DNA of 64,000 bases from Nocardia shimofusensis NBRC 100134. GTDB lineage: Bacteria > Actinomycetota > Actinomycetes > Mycobacteriales > Mycobacteriaceae. The position numbers were made by a program, and so were the translations under genes. Position 1 is the first letter of the stretch. The number at the start of each line of letters is the position of its first letter. Of the stretch, positions 7,332 to 17,031 are shown one piece after another. Below the pieces are notes generated by a model, which was not told the origin of the DNA, did no database searches, and worked only from the letters and a program-made list of their open reading frames with translations. The stretch covers positions 53,886 to 117,885 of the forward strand of contig NZ_BDBT01000023.1 in the NCBI RefSeq assembly GCF_001613125.1, written 5' to 3'.

Positions 7332-10300
7332 ATGCCGCTGCACATCCATCGGGCCGAGCGCGCGGACACTCTGGTCGACGCGCTCGCCGCGCGATCGGCG
7401 GTGCCGCAACCGGATCCGTTCGCACCCGAAGTGATCGCGGTGCCCGCCAAGGGCGTCGAGCGCTGGCTCACGCAACGGTTGTCCGGGACGCTCGGAGTGT
7501 CGGCGAACGGGTCCGACGGGATCGCGGCGAATATCGATTTCCCCTCACCGACCGCCTTGGTCGCCGGAATCCTCGCGGCCTGCACCGGCGTCGATCCCGA
7601 GGACGATCCGTGGGCGCGGGACCGGCTGGTGTGGCCGGTGTTGCGGGCACTGGACCGCGCGGTGAGCGAACCCTGGTGCGCGGTGCCCGCTCGCTATCTC
7701 GGCGCGGCCTCGGGGGGCCGCGATCACCGGATCGGCAGGCGCTACGCCACCGCCGCGCACCTGGCCGCGTTGTTCGACAGCTACGGCGCGCAGCGTCCGG
7801 AACTGGTTGCCGACTGGGCTCGCGGTGGCGACGGCGACGGCGCGGGCGGACAGGTGCCCGAGGATCTGCGCTGGCAGCCGCGATTGTGGCGGATGCTGCG
7901 CGAGGAGATCGGGGTGCCCGCCCCCGCCGAACGCCTGGCCGCCGCCTGCGCGGCACTGCGCGCCGAGCCGTCCGTGGTCGAGCTGCCCGATCGGGTCTCC
8001 TTGTTCGGCGTGACCAGGCTGGCGACCGATCAGCTCGCCGTCCTCGATGCCCTCGGCGCCCATCGCGAGGTGCGTCTGTGGCTGGTGCATCCGAGCCCGG
8101 CCATGTGGCGCGCGCTCGCCGGTCTCGGCCCGGCCCGTTCCCGCGCCGAGGACACCAGCGCCGCCGCTGTGCGTCACCCGCTGCTCGCCGGTCTGGCGCG
8201 TGAGGTCCGGGAATTGCAGCAACGCCTGTCCGGCATCTGCGTCCCCGACGACGACACCGGTTATCTCGCGCCTGCCGCACCGGACGAGCCGACCCTGCTC
8301 CACGCGTTGCAGGCCGGGCTGCGCGAGGACGCCTGGCCACCCGCCGAGCGGATCGCGGCCGACGGCACAATCGAGGTGCACGCCTGCCACGGACCGGCCC
8401 GCCAAGTGGAGGTGCTGCGGGATCGGTTGCTTGCGCTGTTCGCGGCCGACACCACCCTGGAACCCCGTGATGTGCTGGTCATGTGCCCCGAGGTGGAGAC
8501 CTTCGCCCCCTTGGTGCGGGCCGCGTTCGGGGGCCGCGGCGAGGAGCCGGGCGAGCAGACGCATCCGGCGCAGCTGCTGCGAGTGCGTCTGGCCGATCGC
8601 GGTCGCGGCGTCACCAACCCGCTGCTCGCGGTGGCGCGGACCCTGCTGGAACTGGCCGACGGTCGCGTCACGGTGACACAGGTGCTCGACCTGGCCGCCT
8701 CCGACACCGTCCGCCGTCGCTGCGGTTTCGACGACGACGCGATCGAGCGGTTGCGGGAATGGGCCGCCGCCTCCGGCGCGCGATGGGGTATCGGCGCGCG
8801 TCAGCGTCAGGCCTTCGGGCTGGCGGATTTCGCGCAGAACACCCTCAACGGCGCGGTGGACCGCATCCTGCTCGGCGTCACCGCCGACGAATCCGGCGAC
8901 GACTGGCTCGATCTCGCGCTGCCGCTGGCCGACGTGGACAGCAACGACGTCGACCTGGCCGGGCGCTTCGCCGAATTCGTCGACCGCCTCGCGGTCTGCT
9001 TGCGTGACCTGCGCGGGCCGCGGCCGGCGAGTGAATGGGCGCACGTGCTGGGCCGCGCGCTGGAACTGCTCACCGACGTCCCGGAGAACCAGGCGTGGGT
9101 TCGTACCGAAGCTCGCGCCGAGATCGCCGCCGCCACCGGGGCGGCGGCGGGCGGCGCCGAAGCCGCCGACGTGCCGTTGCGGCTGGCCGATGTCACGGTG
9201 CTGTTCACCGAGCGCCTGGCCGCGCGGCCCACCCGTGCCAACTTCCGCACCGGCGAGCTGACCGTGTGCACCATGGTGCCGATGCGCTCGGTGCCGCACC
9301 GGGTGGTGGTCCTGCTCGGTCTCGACGACGAGGTGTTCCCCCGCGCCGGCGGCGTGGACGGCGACGACGTACTCGCCCGCGACCCGCTGCCGGGCGAACG
9401 CGACGCCCGCGGGGAGGACCGCCAGCTGCTGCTCGACGCCGTGCGCGCGGCGGAGGAGCGGCTGTTGATCTTCCACACCGGCGCCGACCCGGTGACCGGC
9501 TCGGTGCGGCCACCGGCGATTCCGGTCGCCGAACTGCTCGACGTGGTGCGCGCGCACGTCGGCGACGACGCCATGGCGACGGTGGTCACCCGTCATCCGC
9601 TGCAGAGCTTCGACCGGCGGAATTTCGACCCCGCCCGGCCCCGCAGCTTCGACACCGTCGCGCTCGAGGGCGCCCGTGCCGCGGCCGCGCTCGCGCGCCC
9701 GGCCCCGCCCCTGCTGACCGCGCCGCTGCCCGCACCCGAACGCGCCGATGTGGCGCTGTCGGAGCTGATCTCCTTCGCCGAGCATCCGATTCGCGGATTC
9801 CTCTGGCAACGACTCGGACTGCGGGTGCCCGAACACGAGGAGGACATCGCCGAGAACCTGCCCATCGAACTGGACGGGCTGGCGAAATGGGAAGTGGGCG
9901 AACGCATGCTGGTCGCCCGGCTCAACGGCGCCGACCCCGTGGCGCTGCGCCGGGCGGAGTGGCGGCGCGGCACCCTGCCGCCGTTCCAGTTGGGCGCGGC
10001 GGTGCTCGCCGAGATCGAGCGCACGGTCGAGACCCTGGTGCGCGCCGCCCAGCCCGACTACGCCGCCGAACCCCGCGCGGTGGACATCTCGGTGGATCTC
10101 GGCGACGGGCGCAGACTCGTCGGCACCGTCCCCGAGGTCCGCGGCGACGCACTGGTCCGCGCCACGTATTCGCAGGTGAAGCCCAGGCACCGGATCGCCG
10201 CCTGGGTCGGCCTGCTGGCGCTGGCCACCGCGGAGGACCGGCCGTGGCGTGCGGTCACCATCGGGCGCGGAGGTTGGCACCGTCCGGCCTGGCGGTGCGA

Positions 10301-10682
10301 ACTCCTCGCCCCGGACCGCCCCGACGCCCTCGCCGTCCTGCGTGACCTGGTGCGCCTGCGCGACGAGGGCCTCACCGAGCCACTGCCCCTCGCACCCAGC
10401 GCCTCGGCCGCCTACGCCGAGCGGCGGGTCCGCGGCGGCGCGACGGAGGACGCCGTTCTCGCCGCCGAACGCGAATTCAACGGTAAGGCAGAAGGTTTCG
10501 GCGCTTTCGGTGATCACGCCGACCGCCACCTGCGTTACGTCCTGGGCCCGGCCCCTCGGCTGGATCATCTCCTGACCACCCCAGCGCCCGCCGGAACCGC
10601 CGGTGAGCCGACCCGATTCGGCGCGCTGGCCGTGCGGCTGTGGGCGCCGCTGCTGGCCGCGGAAACGCAGAGGCAACCGTGA
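7332..10682 (+). CDS. recC: Exodeoxyribonuclease V subunit RecC
   Basis: RecC is the non-motor subunit of the RecBCD helicase-nuclease; it holds the split DNA strands and recognises Chi. The ATG at 7332 gives 1116 residues with the family start MPLHIHRAERADTLVDALA and the defective helicase-like 1A/2A domains. Recognisable segments include EVHACHGPARQVEVLRD, VTFGEL-type region VCTMVPMRSVPHRVVVLLG, and the C-terminal inactive nuclease fold. The length matches actinobacterial RecC. The stop TGA overlaps the GTG of recB (GTGA), so the two subunits are translationally coupled. Confidence 0.95.
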   Translation: MPLHIHRAERADTLVDALAARSAVPQPDPFAPEVIAVPAKGVERWLTQRLSGTLGVSANGSDGIAANIDFPSPTALVAGILAACTGVDPEDDPWARDRLVWPVLRALDRAVSEPWCAVPARYLGAASGGRDHRIGRRYATAAHLAALFDSYGAQRPELVADWARGGDGDGAGGQVPEDLRWQPRLWRMLREEIGVPAPAERLAAACAALRAEPSVVELPDRVSLFGVTRLATDQLAVLDALGAHREVRLWLVHPSPAMWRALAGLGPARSRAEDTSAAAVRHPLLAGLAREVRELQQRLSGICVPDDDTGYLAPAAPDEPTLLHALQAGLREDAWPPAERIAADGTIEVHACHGPARQVEVLRDRLLALFAADTTLEPRDVLVMCPEVETFAPLVRAAFGGRGEEPGEQTHPAQLLRVRLADRGRGVTNPLLAVARTLLELADGRVTVTQVLDLAASDTVRRRCGFDDDAIERLREWAAASGARWGIGARQRQAFGLADFAQNTLNGAVDRILLGVTADESGDDWLDLALPLADVDSNDVDLAGRFAEFVDRLAVCLRDLRGPRPASEWAHVLGRALELLTDVPENQAWVRTEARAEIAAATGAAAGGAEAADVPLRLADVTVLFTERLAARPTRANFRTGELTVCTMVPMRSVPHRVVVLLGLDDEVFPRAGGVDGDDVLARDPLPGERDARGEDRQLLLDAVRAAEERLLIFHTGADPVTGSVRPPAIPVAELLDVVRAHVGDDAMATVVTRHPLQSFDRRNFDPARPRSFDTVALEGARAAAALARPAPPLLTAPLPAPERADVALSELISFAEHPIRGFLWQRLGLRVPEHEEDIAENLPIELDGLAKWEVGERMLVARLNGADPVALRRAEWRRGTLPPFQLGAAVLAEIERTVETLVRAAQPDYAAEPRAVDISVDLGDGRRLVGTVPEVRGDALVRATYSQVKPRHRIAAWVGLLALATAEDRPWRAVTIGRGGWHRPAWRCELLAPDRPDALAVLRDLVRLRDEGLTEPLPLAPSASAAYAERRVRGGATEDAVLAAEREFNGKAEGFGAFGDHADRHLRYVLGPAPRLDHLLTTPAPAGTAGEPTRFGALAVRLWAPLLAAETQRQP

Positions 10683-13600
10683 CCATTCCGCCCGCCGCCG
10701 CTCTCTCCCCAGCCGTCTCCCCGCGCGCGTCCGCGATCTCGGCGCCGCTGCCCCCCGGCGGCGACACTTTCGACCTGTGCGGCCCGCTGCCCTCCGGTAC
10801 CACCGTGCTCGAGGCCAGCGCGGGCACCGGCAAGACCTACGCGATCGTCGGGCTGGCCGTGCGCTACGTCGCCGAAGCCGGGGTCCGGATCTCCGAGCTG
10901 CTGCTGGTCACCTTCTCCCGATCGGCCACCCAGGAACTGCGCGAGCGCACCAGGGACCGTTTCGTCACCGTCGCGACCGCCCTGGCCGATCCGGCGAGCG
11001 CCCGCGTCGCCGACGACGAACTGATCGCCCACCTCGCCGACGCTCCCGACGAGCAGGTGGGCCTGCGCCGCGCCCGGTTGCTCGCGGCCCTGTCCGACTT
11101 CGACGCGGGCACCATCGCGACCACCCACAGCTTCTGCCAGCGCATGCTCGACGAACTCGGCGTCGCCGGTGAGCGGGACCCGGCCGCCCGCCTGGTGGAG
11201 GCCGTCGACGACCTGGTGCACACCGTGGTCGAGGACCTCTACCTGCAGCGTTACGCCCGCACCGAGCCGCCGTTCGGGGTGCGCGACGCACACGCGCTGG
11301 CCCGCGAGGCGATCCGCGACCGTCACGCACGCCTGACGCCCGAGGACGACGGCCCGGCGGGGGAGCGGGTGGCCTTCGCCGAGGCGGTGCGCACCGAAAC
11401 CGAACGCCGCAAACGCCTGGCCGGACTGCGCGATTTCGACGACCTGCTGGTGCTGTTGCACGAGGTGCTCGCCGATCCCGGCCACGGCCCTGCCGCGCGC
11501 ACCCGGATCAGGTCCCGCTTCCGCGTCGCGCTGGTCGACGAGTTCCAGGACACCGACCCGCTGCAATGGGACATCCTGCGCGGCTGCTTCCACGGCCACA
11601 CCACACTGGTGCTCGTCGGCGACCCCAAACAGGCCATCTACGCCTTCCGCGGCGCCGAGGTGCTCAGTTATCTCGACGCCGTCTCCCACGCCGACAACCG
11701 CAAGGAACTGACCCGCAACCGGCGCAGCGATCCCGGCCTGCTGCGCGCCCTCGACCACCTGCTGGGCGGGGCCGCCCTCGGCCACCCGGAGATCAGCGTG
11801 TACCCGGTGGCGGCCACCCGGACGGGCAGCAGGCTGTCCGGGCAGGCCGAACAGATCCGGCCGCTGCGATTGCGCTGCCTGCCGCGCACCGGTGTCGGCC
11901 CGTTGAAGAACGGATTCCCCCGGGTGGACCGTCAGCGGGCCGCCGTCGCCCGTGATCTGGCCGCCGATCTCGTCCGGCTGCTCGAATCCGGGACCGACGT
12001 GACCGTCGGCCGGGGTAGGTCGGCTGTGCGCCGCCCGGTCACCGCCGGTGACATCGCCGTCCTGGTGCGCAAACGCTCCCACGTCGCGCTGGTGCGCGAC
12101 GCGCTGGACCGCGTCGGTATCCCCTCCGTACTGGCAGGCGGCACCAGCGTTTTCACCACACCCAGCGCGACGGACTGGCTGTGGGTGCTGCGCGCGCTGG
12201 AACAGCCGCACCGCTCCGATCGCGTCCGCCTCGCCGCCTGCACCCCGATCCTGGGGTACACAGCCGCCGAGATCGACAGCGGCGGAGCCGATCTGGTGGG
12301 CACGCTGAGCGCCCAGTTGCGCGAGGTCGCCCGCTTGTTCGGGCGTACCGGTTTCGCGGCGCTGTTCGAGCGATTGGCCGACCGTTCCCGGCTGGCTCCG
12401 CGCCTGCTGGCCGTCGAAAACGGTGAACGCACCCTCACCGACCTGCGCCACATCGCCCAGCTGCTCGACGAGGTGTCGGCCACCGAGGGCTACGGGCTGA
12501 CCGCGCTGACCCGATGGCTGGCCGAGCGGGTGCGCGACCCCGCGTCCGGCGCGGTGGCCGGCCGCTCGCGCCGGCTGGACCGCGACGCCGCCGCCGTGCA
12601 GATCGCCACCGTGCACGCCAGCAAGGGGCTCGAATTCCCGATCGTCTACCTGCCGTTCGCGTGGGACAACGCCAAGAATCCGAAACCGCCGACCCTGCTG
12701 TTCCACGACGACGACGGCGCCCGCGTGCTCGACGTCGGCGGCCCCGAAGCCCGCGGCTACGCCCAGCGCAGGCAGCGTTGCGAAGCCGAGGAGGCAGGGG
12801 AGGAACTGCGCTTGCTCTACGTGGCGCTGACCCGCGCCATGTGCCAGGTCGTCGCTTGGTGGGCGCCCTCGGCCACGACGGCGGGCGGGCCACTGCACCG
12901 GATGATGCTCGGCCGCACCGACCGTGGCCCGGACGTGCCCGAACGCGCGCCGGTACCCGCCGACACCCGGGCCGTGCCCGCGATCACCGCCTGGGCCGAG
13001 CCCGCGGCGGAGGTGATCTCGGTGACCGCCGTGGACACCGCCGAATCCGTCACGCCACGCCGTGTCCGCGTCGAGCCGGACACCGCCGAACTGGCGGCCG
13101 CCCGCTTCGACCGCACCCTGGATCTGCTGTGGCGGCGCACGTCCTACTCGGCGCTGACCGAGGGCGCGCACGAGACCGTCACCGACACCGAACCCGAGGA
13201 TCTGCGCGGTCCCGGCGACGAGCCCGCCACCCCCGCGCTCCTCGAGATCGAATCCGACCCCGCGACCGGTCCCGCCGCGCCCTCGCTGATGAACGACCTG
13301 CCCTACGGCGCGGAGTTCGGCACCCTCGTGCACGCTGTCCTCGAACGGATCGACACCGCCGCCGCGGATCTGGCTGCCGAAGTTCGGCGGCGCTGCCGGG
13401 AGACCGCCGCCGAACTCCTCGCCGAACTCGACATCGACACCCTCGCGACCGCCCTGCTCGCGGTCCTGCGCACCCCGCTCGGCTTCGGGTGCCTGGCCGA
13501 TCTCGCGCCCCGGGATCGGTTGAGCGAGCTGGACTTCGAGCTGCCGCTGGCCGGCGGCGACACCCCCACCGCGCACTCGGCCACCCTCGGCGCCATCGCG

Positions 13601-14089
13601 GACCTGCTGCGCATCCACCTCGCCCCCGAGGACGACCTGTCCCCCTACGCCGACCTGCTCGCCGGTCTCGACGACCGCGCCCTGCGCGGCTACCTGACCG
13701 GCAGTATCGACGCCGTGCTGCGCGTCACCGGCCCCGAGGAGGGGGCGGCCCCGCGTTTCGTCATCGTCGACTACAAGACCAACCGTCTGGGCATCGACCG
13801 GCTGACGGTCGATCACTACACCCGCCCGCGCATGGCCGCCGAGATGCTGCGCTCGCACTACCCGTTGCAGGCGCTGCTGTATTCCGTTGCCCTGCACCGG
13901 TATCTGCGCTGGCGGCTGCCCGGCTACGACCCGGCCCGTCATCTCGGCGGCTGCCAGTACCACTTCGTGCGCGGCATGATCGGCCCGGACACTCCGCCCG
14001 GCCACGGCGTCTTCGACTGGCGCCCGCCCGCCGACCTGGTCGTGGCGCTCTCGGACCTGCTGGCGGGCACGGGAGAGGGAGCGCGATGA
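10679..14089 (+). CDS. recB: Exodeoxyribonuclease V subunit RecB (helicase-nuclease)
   Basis: RecB is the 3'-5' SF1 helicase and the only nuclease of RecBCD. The 1136-residue protein shows Walker A EASAGTGKTYAI near residue 47, motif II VDEFQDTDPLQWD, motif III VGDPKQAIYAFRGAE, motif V ATVHASKGLEFPIVYLP and motif VI LLYVALTRAM. The C-terminal nuclease domain is intact, with GTLVHAVLE, DYKTN (the Asp and Lys of the DxK active site) and a following HYPLQALLYSVALHRYL. The GTG start overlaps the recC stop and the recD ATG overlaps the recB stop, so the three subunits are made in fixed order. Confidence 0.96.
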   Translation: MTIPPAAALSPAVSPRASAISAPLPPGGDTFDLCGPLPSGTTVLEASAGTGKTYAIVGLAVRYVAEAGVRISELLLVTFSRSATQELRERTRDRFVTVATALADPASARVADDELIAHLADAPDEQVGLRRARLLAALSDFDAGTIATTHSFCQRMLDELGVAGERDPAARLVEAVDDLVHTVVEDLYLQRYARTEPPFGVRDAHALAREAIRDRHARLTPEDDGPAGERVAFAEAVRTETERRKRLAGLRDFDDLLVLLHEVLADPGHGPAARTRIRSRFRVALVDEFQDTDPLQWDILRGCFHGHTTLVLVGDPKQAIYAFRGAEVLSYLDAVSHADNRKELTRNRRSDPGLLRALDHLLGGAALGHPEISVYPVAATRTGSRLSGQAEQIRPLRLRCLPRTGVGPLKNGFPRVDRQRAAVARDLAADLVRLLESGTDVTVGRGRSAVRRPVTAGDIAVLVRKRSHVALVRDALDRVGIPSVLAGGTSVFTTPSATDWLWVLRALEQPHRSDRVRLAACTPILGYTAAEIDSGGADLVGTLSAQLREVARLFGRTGFAALFERLADRSRLAPRLLAVENGERTLTDLRHIAQLLDEVSATEGYGLTALTRWLAERVRDPASGAVAGRSRRLDRDAAAVQIATVHASKGLEFPIVYLPFAWDNAKNPKPPTLLFHDDDGARVLDVGGPEARGYAQRRQRCEAEEAGEELRLLYVALTRAMCQVVAWWAPSATTAGGPLHRMMLGRTDRGPDVPERAPVPADTRAVPAITAWAEPAAEVISVTAVDTAESVTPRRVRVEPDTAELAAARFDRTLDLLWRRTSYSALTEGAHETVTDTEPEDLRGPGDEPATPALLEIESDPATGPAAPSLMNDLPYGAEFGTLVHAVLERIDTAAADLAAEVRRRCRETAAELLAELDIDTLATALLAVLRTPLGFGCLADLAPRDRLSELDFELPLAGGDTPTAHSATLGAIADLLRIHLAPEDDLSPYADLLAGLDDRALRGYLTGSIDAVLRVTGPEEGAAPRFVIVDYKTNRLGIDRLTVDHYTRPRMAAEMLRSHYPLQALLYSVALHRYLRWRLPGYDPARHLGGCQYHFVRGMIGPDTPPGHGVFDWRPPADLVVALSDLLAGTGEGAR

Positions 14090-15981
14090 CCGCGATCCAG
14101 GTGGCACAGCGCGGTACGGGACTGTTGCGCGTATTCAACGAGGCCGGCGTGCTCTCGGCGGCCGACGTGCACGTCGCGGTGCGGTTGGGCAGGCTCGGCC
14201 GGGAGGAATCGGAGCTGGTGCTGTTCGCGGCGGCGCTGGCGGTGCGCGCGGTGCGCTCGGGGTCGGTGTGTCTGGAACTGGACCGGATGCGCGAGATCGG
14301 TGTGGACGCCGACGAGGACTGGGACGTCGGTCAGGGTGTCGACCCGGCCACCCTGCCGTGGCCCGATATCGAGCCGGTGATCGCGGCGCTGCGGGTGAGC
14401 CCGCTGGTGTGCGGCGGTCCGGCCGGGCCGTTGTGCCCGCTGCGGGTGGTGCCGCCCGCCCCCGGCGACGACGGCGGCCCGCTGCTCTACCTCGACCGCT
14501 ACTACCAGCAGGAACAGACGATCCGCCGGGTGCTCACCGAGCGCGCGGCGAGCCACCCCGAAGTCGATGCGGCCGTGGCCCGCCGCGAGCTGGACCGGCT
14601 GTTCGGCACCGGCGACGGCGCCCCCGACCGGCAGCGCCTGGCCGCCGCACTCGCCGCGACCCACCGGACCACGGTGGTCGCCGGCGGTCCCGGCACCGGC
14701 AAGACCCACACCATCGCCCGCGTGCTGGCGCTGCTCGAGGCGCACCAGCGGGCCGATGCCAAGGCCGCGCCGCTGCGGATCGCGCTGGCCGCGCCCACCG
14801 GCAAGGCGGCGGCCCGTCTGCAGGAGGCGGTCCGCGACCAGGCGGGCGAACTCGGCCTGCCCGAACTGACCGCCGCGACACTGCACCGGCTGCTCGGCTG
14901 GCAGCGCGGGCGCGGAAACCGATTCCGGTACAACGAGTTCAATCGCCTGCCCTACGACGTGGTCGTCGTCGACGAGACCTCCATGGTGTCACTGACCATG
15001 ATGAGCAGCCTGCTGTCGGCGTTGCGCTCCGACACCCGGCTGGTGCTCGTCGGCGACCCGGACCAGCTCGCCTCCGTCGACGCGGGCGCCGTGCTCGCCG
15101 ATCTGGTGGCCGGGCCGGTCGTCGGTGCGCCCAACCCGGTGCTCGACGACATCCTCGGCACGCCGCCCCCGGATGCCGCCGAGCACCCGGAAGGTCTGAC
15201 CGAGCTCGAACGGACCAGGATGCGCGGCGGCATCGTGCGCCTCACCCGCGGCAGGCGCTTCGGCGGCCATATCGCCGAACTGGCCGTCGCGGTCCGGGCC
15301 GGGGACGCCGACCGCGCCCTCGACCTGCTCCGCGCGGGCGGCGCCGATCTGTCCCTGTGCGCGCCCGAGGACATCGACGCCGTGCGTGCGGATGTGGTGC
15401 GCGCCGCCCGTACGGTCACGGACTCCGCCCGCGCCGGCGACGCCACGGCGGCTCTGGCCGCTCTGGAATCGCACCGGCTGCTGTGCGCCCACCGCCGCGG
15501 CCCCTTCGGCGTGGAACGCTGGGACCGCATGGCGGGGGAGTGGGCCGCCGCCGCGGGCGCGGGTCAGGACGGCGGGTCCACACCCTGGTATCCCGGTCAG
15601 CCGCTGCTCGTCACCGCCAACGATCACGAGGCCCGCATCTACAACGGCGACACCGGTGTCATCGTCACCATGCCCGACGGCTCGCTGCGCGCCGCCCTGC
15701 TGCGCGGCAGCGACCCCTACCTCGTCCACCCCACCCAATTTCCTTCCGTAGTCACGGTTTTCGCGATGACCATCCACCGCAGCCAGGGCAGCCAGTACGA
15801 CTCCGTCTCCATCGTGCTGCCCGAACCCGAATCCACCCTGCTGACCAGGGAACTGCTCTACACCGCCATCACCCGTGCCCGCGGGCACGTCCGCGTCATC
15901 GGCACCGAGGAAGCGATCCGCGCGGCGGTCGGGCGGAGGGTGCTGCGAGCCAGCGGGCTCGCCCGGCGTGTCATCGCCTGA
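14086..15981 (+). CDS. recD: Exodeoxyribonuclease V subunit RecD (5'-3' helicase)
   Basis: RecD is the fast 5'-3' motor of RecBCD. The ATG at 14086 overlaps the recB stop (ATGA) and gives 631 residues, near the usual length. The N-terminal interface domain is followed by Walker A GGPGTGKTHTI at about 204, AAPTGKAAARLQEAV (motif Ia), VVVDETSMVSL (motif II), LVLVGDPDQLASV (motif III), a motif V-like AMTIHRSQGSQYDSV, and LLYTAITRARGHVRVIG (motif VI). All helicase motifs are present. It ends the operon; the next gene is convergent. Confidence 0.96.
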   Translation: MTAIQVAQRGTGLLRVFNEAGVLSAADVHVAVRLGRLGREESELVLFAAALAVRAVRSGSVCLELDRMREIGVDADEDWDVGQGVDPATLPWPDIEPVIAALRVSPLVCGGPAGPLCPLRVVPPAPGDDGGPLLYLDRYYQQEQTIRRVLTERAASHPEVDAAVARRELDRLFGTGDGAPDRQRLAAALAATHRTTVVAGGPGTGKTHTIARVLALLEAHQRADAKAAPLRIALAAPTGKAAARLQEAVRDQAGELGLPELTAATLHRLLGWQRGRGNRFRYNEFNRLPYDVVVVDETSMVSLTMMSSLLSALRSDTRLVLVGDPDQLASVDAGAVLADLVAGPVVGAPNPVLDDILGTPPPDAAEHPEGLTELERTRMRGGIVRLTRGRRFGGHIAELAVAVRAGDADRALDLLRAGGADLSLCAPEDIDAVRADVVRAARTVTDSARAGDATAALAALESHRLLCAHRRGPFGVERWDRMAGEWAAAAGAGQDGGSTPWYPGQPLLVTANDHEARIYNGDTGVIVTMPDGSLRAALLRGSDPYLVHPTQFPSVVTVFAMTIHRSQGSQYDSVSIVLPEPESTLLTRELLYTAITRARGHVRVIGTEEAIRAAVGRRVLRASGLARRVIA

Positions 15982-16101
15982 GCGGGATCGGTCCGGCCGC
16001 CGCCCGCCTGGACCCTGGGCCGAGTCGTGTGAGAATCGCCGGGCCACCCGGTCGTGCTGATCCCGGCCCTCGCCGGTCGGGGCCGAGTCCCGACGACGAT
16101 C

Positions 16102-17031
16102 TCAGCTCAGGCCGAACATCCGGACCGCGTTCTCCCAGAACACCTTCCGCAGCCAGTCCGCACCGAGATCGAGGCGTTCGACGGCCTGGACCGCGTGCGC
16201 GTACGAGTACGGGATATTGGGAAAGTCGCTACCGAACAGGATGCGGTCGGACAACGCGCGCAGCCGCTCGTATTCGGTGACCGGGTAGGGCGCGTCCGCC
16301 TCGCTGAAATCGGTCCACACCATCGTGGTGTCGAGTGAGACGGTGGGGTACCGCTCGGCGAGGTCGAGGAACTGGCTGTATTCGGGGGTGCCCATGTGCG
16401 CCACGATCAGTCGAAGAGCGGGGAACCGGCTCAGCAGCTCGGCGATCGGCCCGGGCCCGGTGAACCGGCCCGGCGCGGGCCCGGACCCGCAGTGGATCAC
16501 CACCGGGACTCCCGCCTCGGCGAGCTGCCCCCAGACCGGGGTGAGCAGCGGATCGTTCGGCGCGAAGTCGCCGACCTGGATGTGCACCTTGAACACCCGC
16601 GCCCCACGCTCGATCGCCGCGGCGACATAGGCGGCGGCCTCGGGTTCGGGATAGAAGGTCGCGGTGTGCAGGCAGTCGGGCGTGCGGGCGGCGAACTCGC
16701 CGGTCCAGTCGTTGAGCCACGCCGCCATGTCCGGCTTGTGTGGGTACACCAGCGAAGTGAAGGCGCGAACACCGAAGCCGCGCAGGGTCTTCAGCCGGAC
16801 CTGCTCCTCGTCGCGGTAGGTGATCGGCCACTGCCTGCCCACCAGCGGGCCCACCGAGTCGAAGTAGGCCCAGACCTTGCGCAGCACCGACTCCGGCATG
16901 AAGTGGGTGTGCACGTCGACGATGCCCGGCAGCCCGAGCCTATCCCGGAACCCGGCCAGGTAGGCGATGCTGTCGGCGGCGTGGGCGTAATCGCTCGCCG
17001 AATACTCGCCGTGATGGCTGTGACCGGTCAT
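16102..17031 (-). CDS. Amidohydrolase-family metal-dependent hydrolase
   Basis: The 309-residue protein is an amidohydrolase_2 (ACMSD/TIM-barrel) enzyme. The metal-binding HxH lies in GIVDVHTHFMP near residue 40, with a later His in VVIHCGSGP, another in LIVAHMGTPEY, and the metal Asp in LFGSDFPNIPY. The reaction is hydrolytic or decarboxylating, but the substrate is unknown. Its ATG overlaps the stop of the upstream nucleoside hydrolase by 4 bases, so the two are translated together and may act on the same nucleoside- or base-derived compound. recD is convergent downstream. Confidence 0.88.
   Translation of the reverse strand: MTGHSHHGEYSASDYAHAADSIAYLAGFRDRLGLPGIVDVHTHFMPESVLRKVWAYFDSVGPLVGRQWPITYRDEEQVRLKTLRGFGVRAFTSLVYPHKPDMAAWLNDWTGEFAARTPDCLHTATFYPEPEAAAYVAAAIERGARVFKVHIQVGDFAPNDPLLTPVWGQLAEAGVPVVIHCGSGPAPGRFTGPGPIAELLSRFPALRLIVAHMGTPEYSQFLDLAERYPTVSLDTTMVWTDFSEADAPYPVTEYERLRALSDRILFGSDFPNIPYSYAHAVQAVERLDLGADWLRKVFWENAVRMFGLS

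Noticed and set aside
7545..10676. Very long open frame on the minus strand across recC (and a similar one at 10565-14107 across recB)
   Set aside because: Both lie antisense to genes with complete, ordered helicase and nuclease motifs. They read as low-complexity Gly/Arg/Gln-rich text, as expected from the antisense of GC-rich coding DNA.
12514..14085. Upstream extension of the recD frame through recB
   Set aside because: The reading is Arg/Pro/Ala-rich without any motif; recD starts at 14086 with the ATGA overlap and a normal length.
15982..16101. Hairpin between recD and the amidohydrolase as a terminator
   Set aside because: The GC-rich inverted stretch near 16060-16090 is imperfect and interrupted, so I did not call it.
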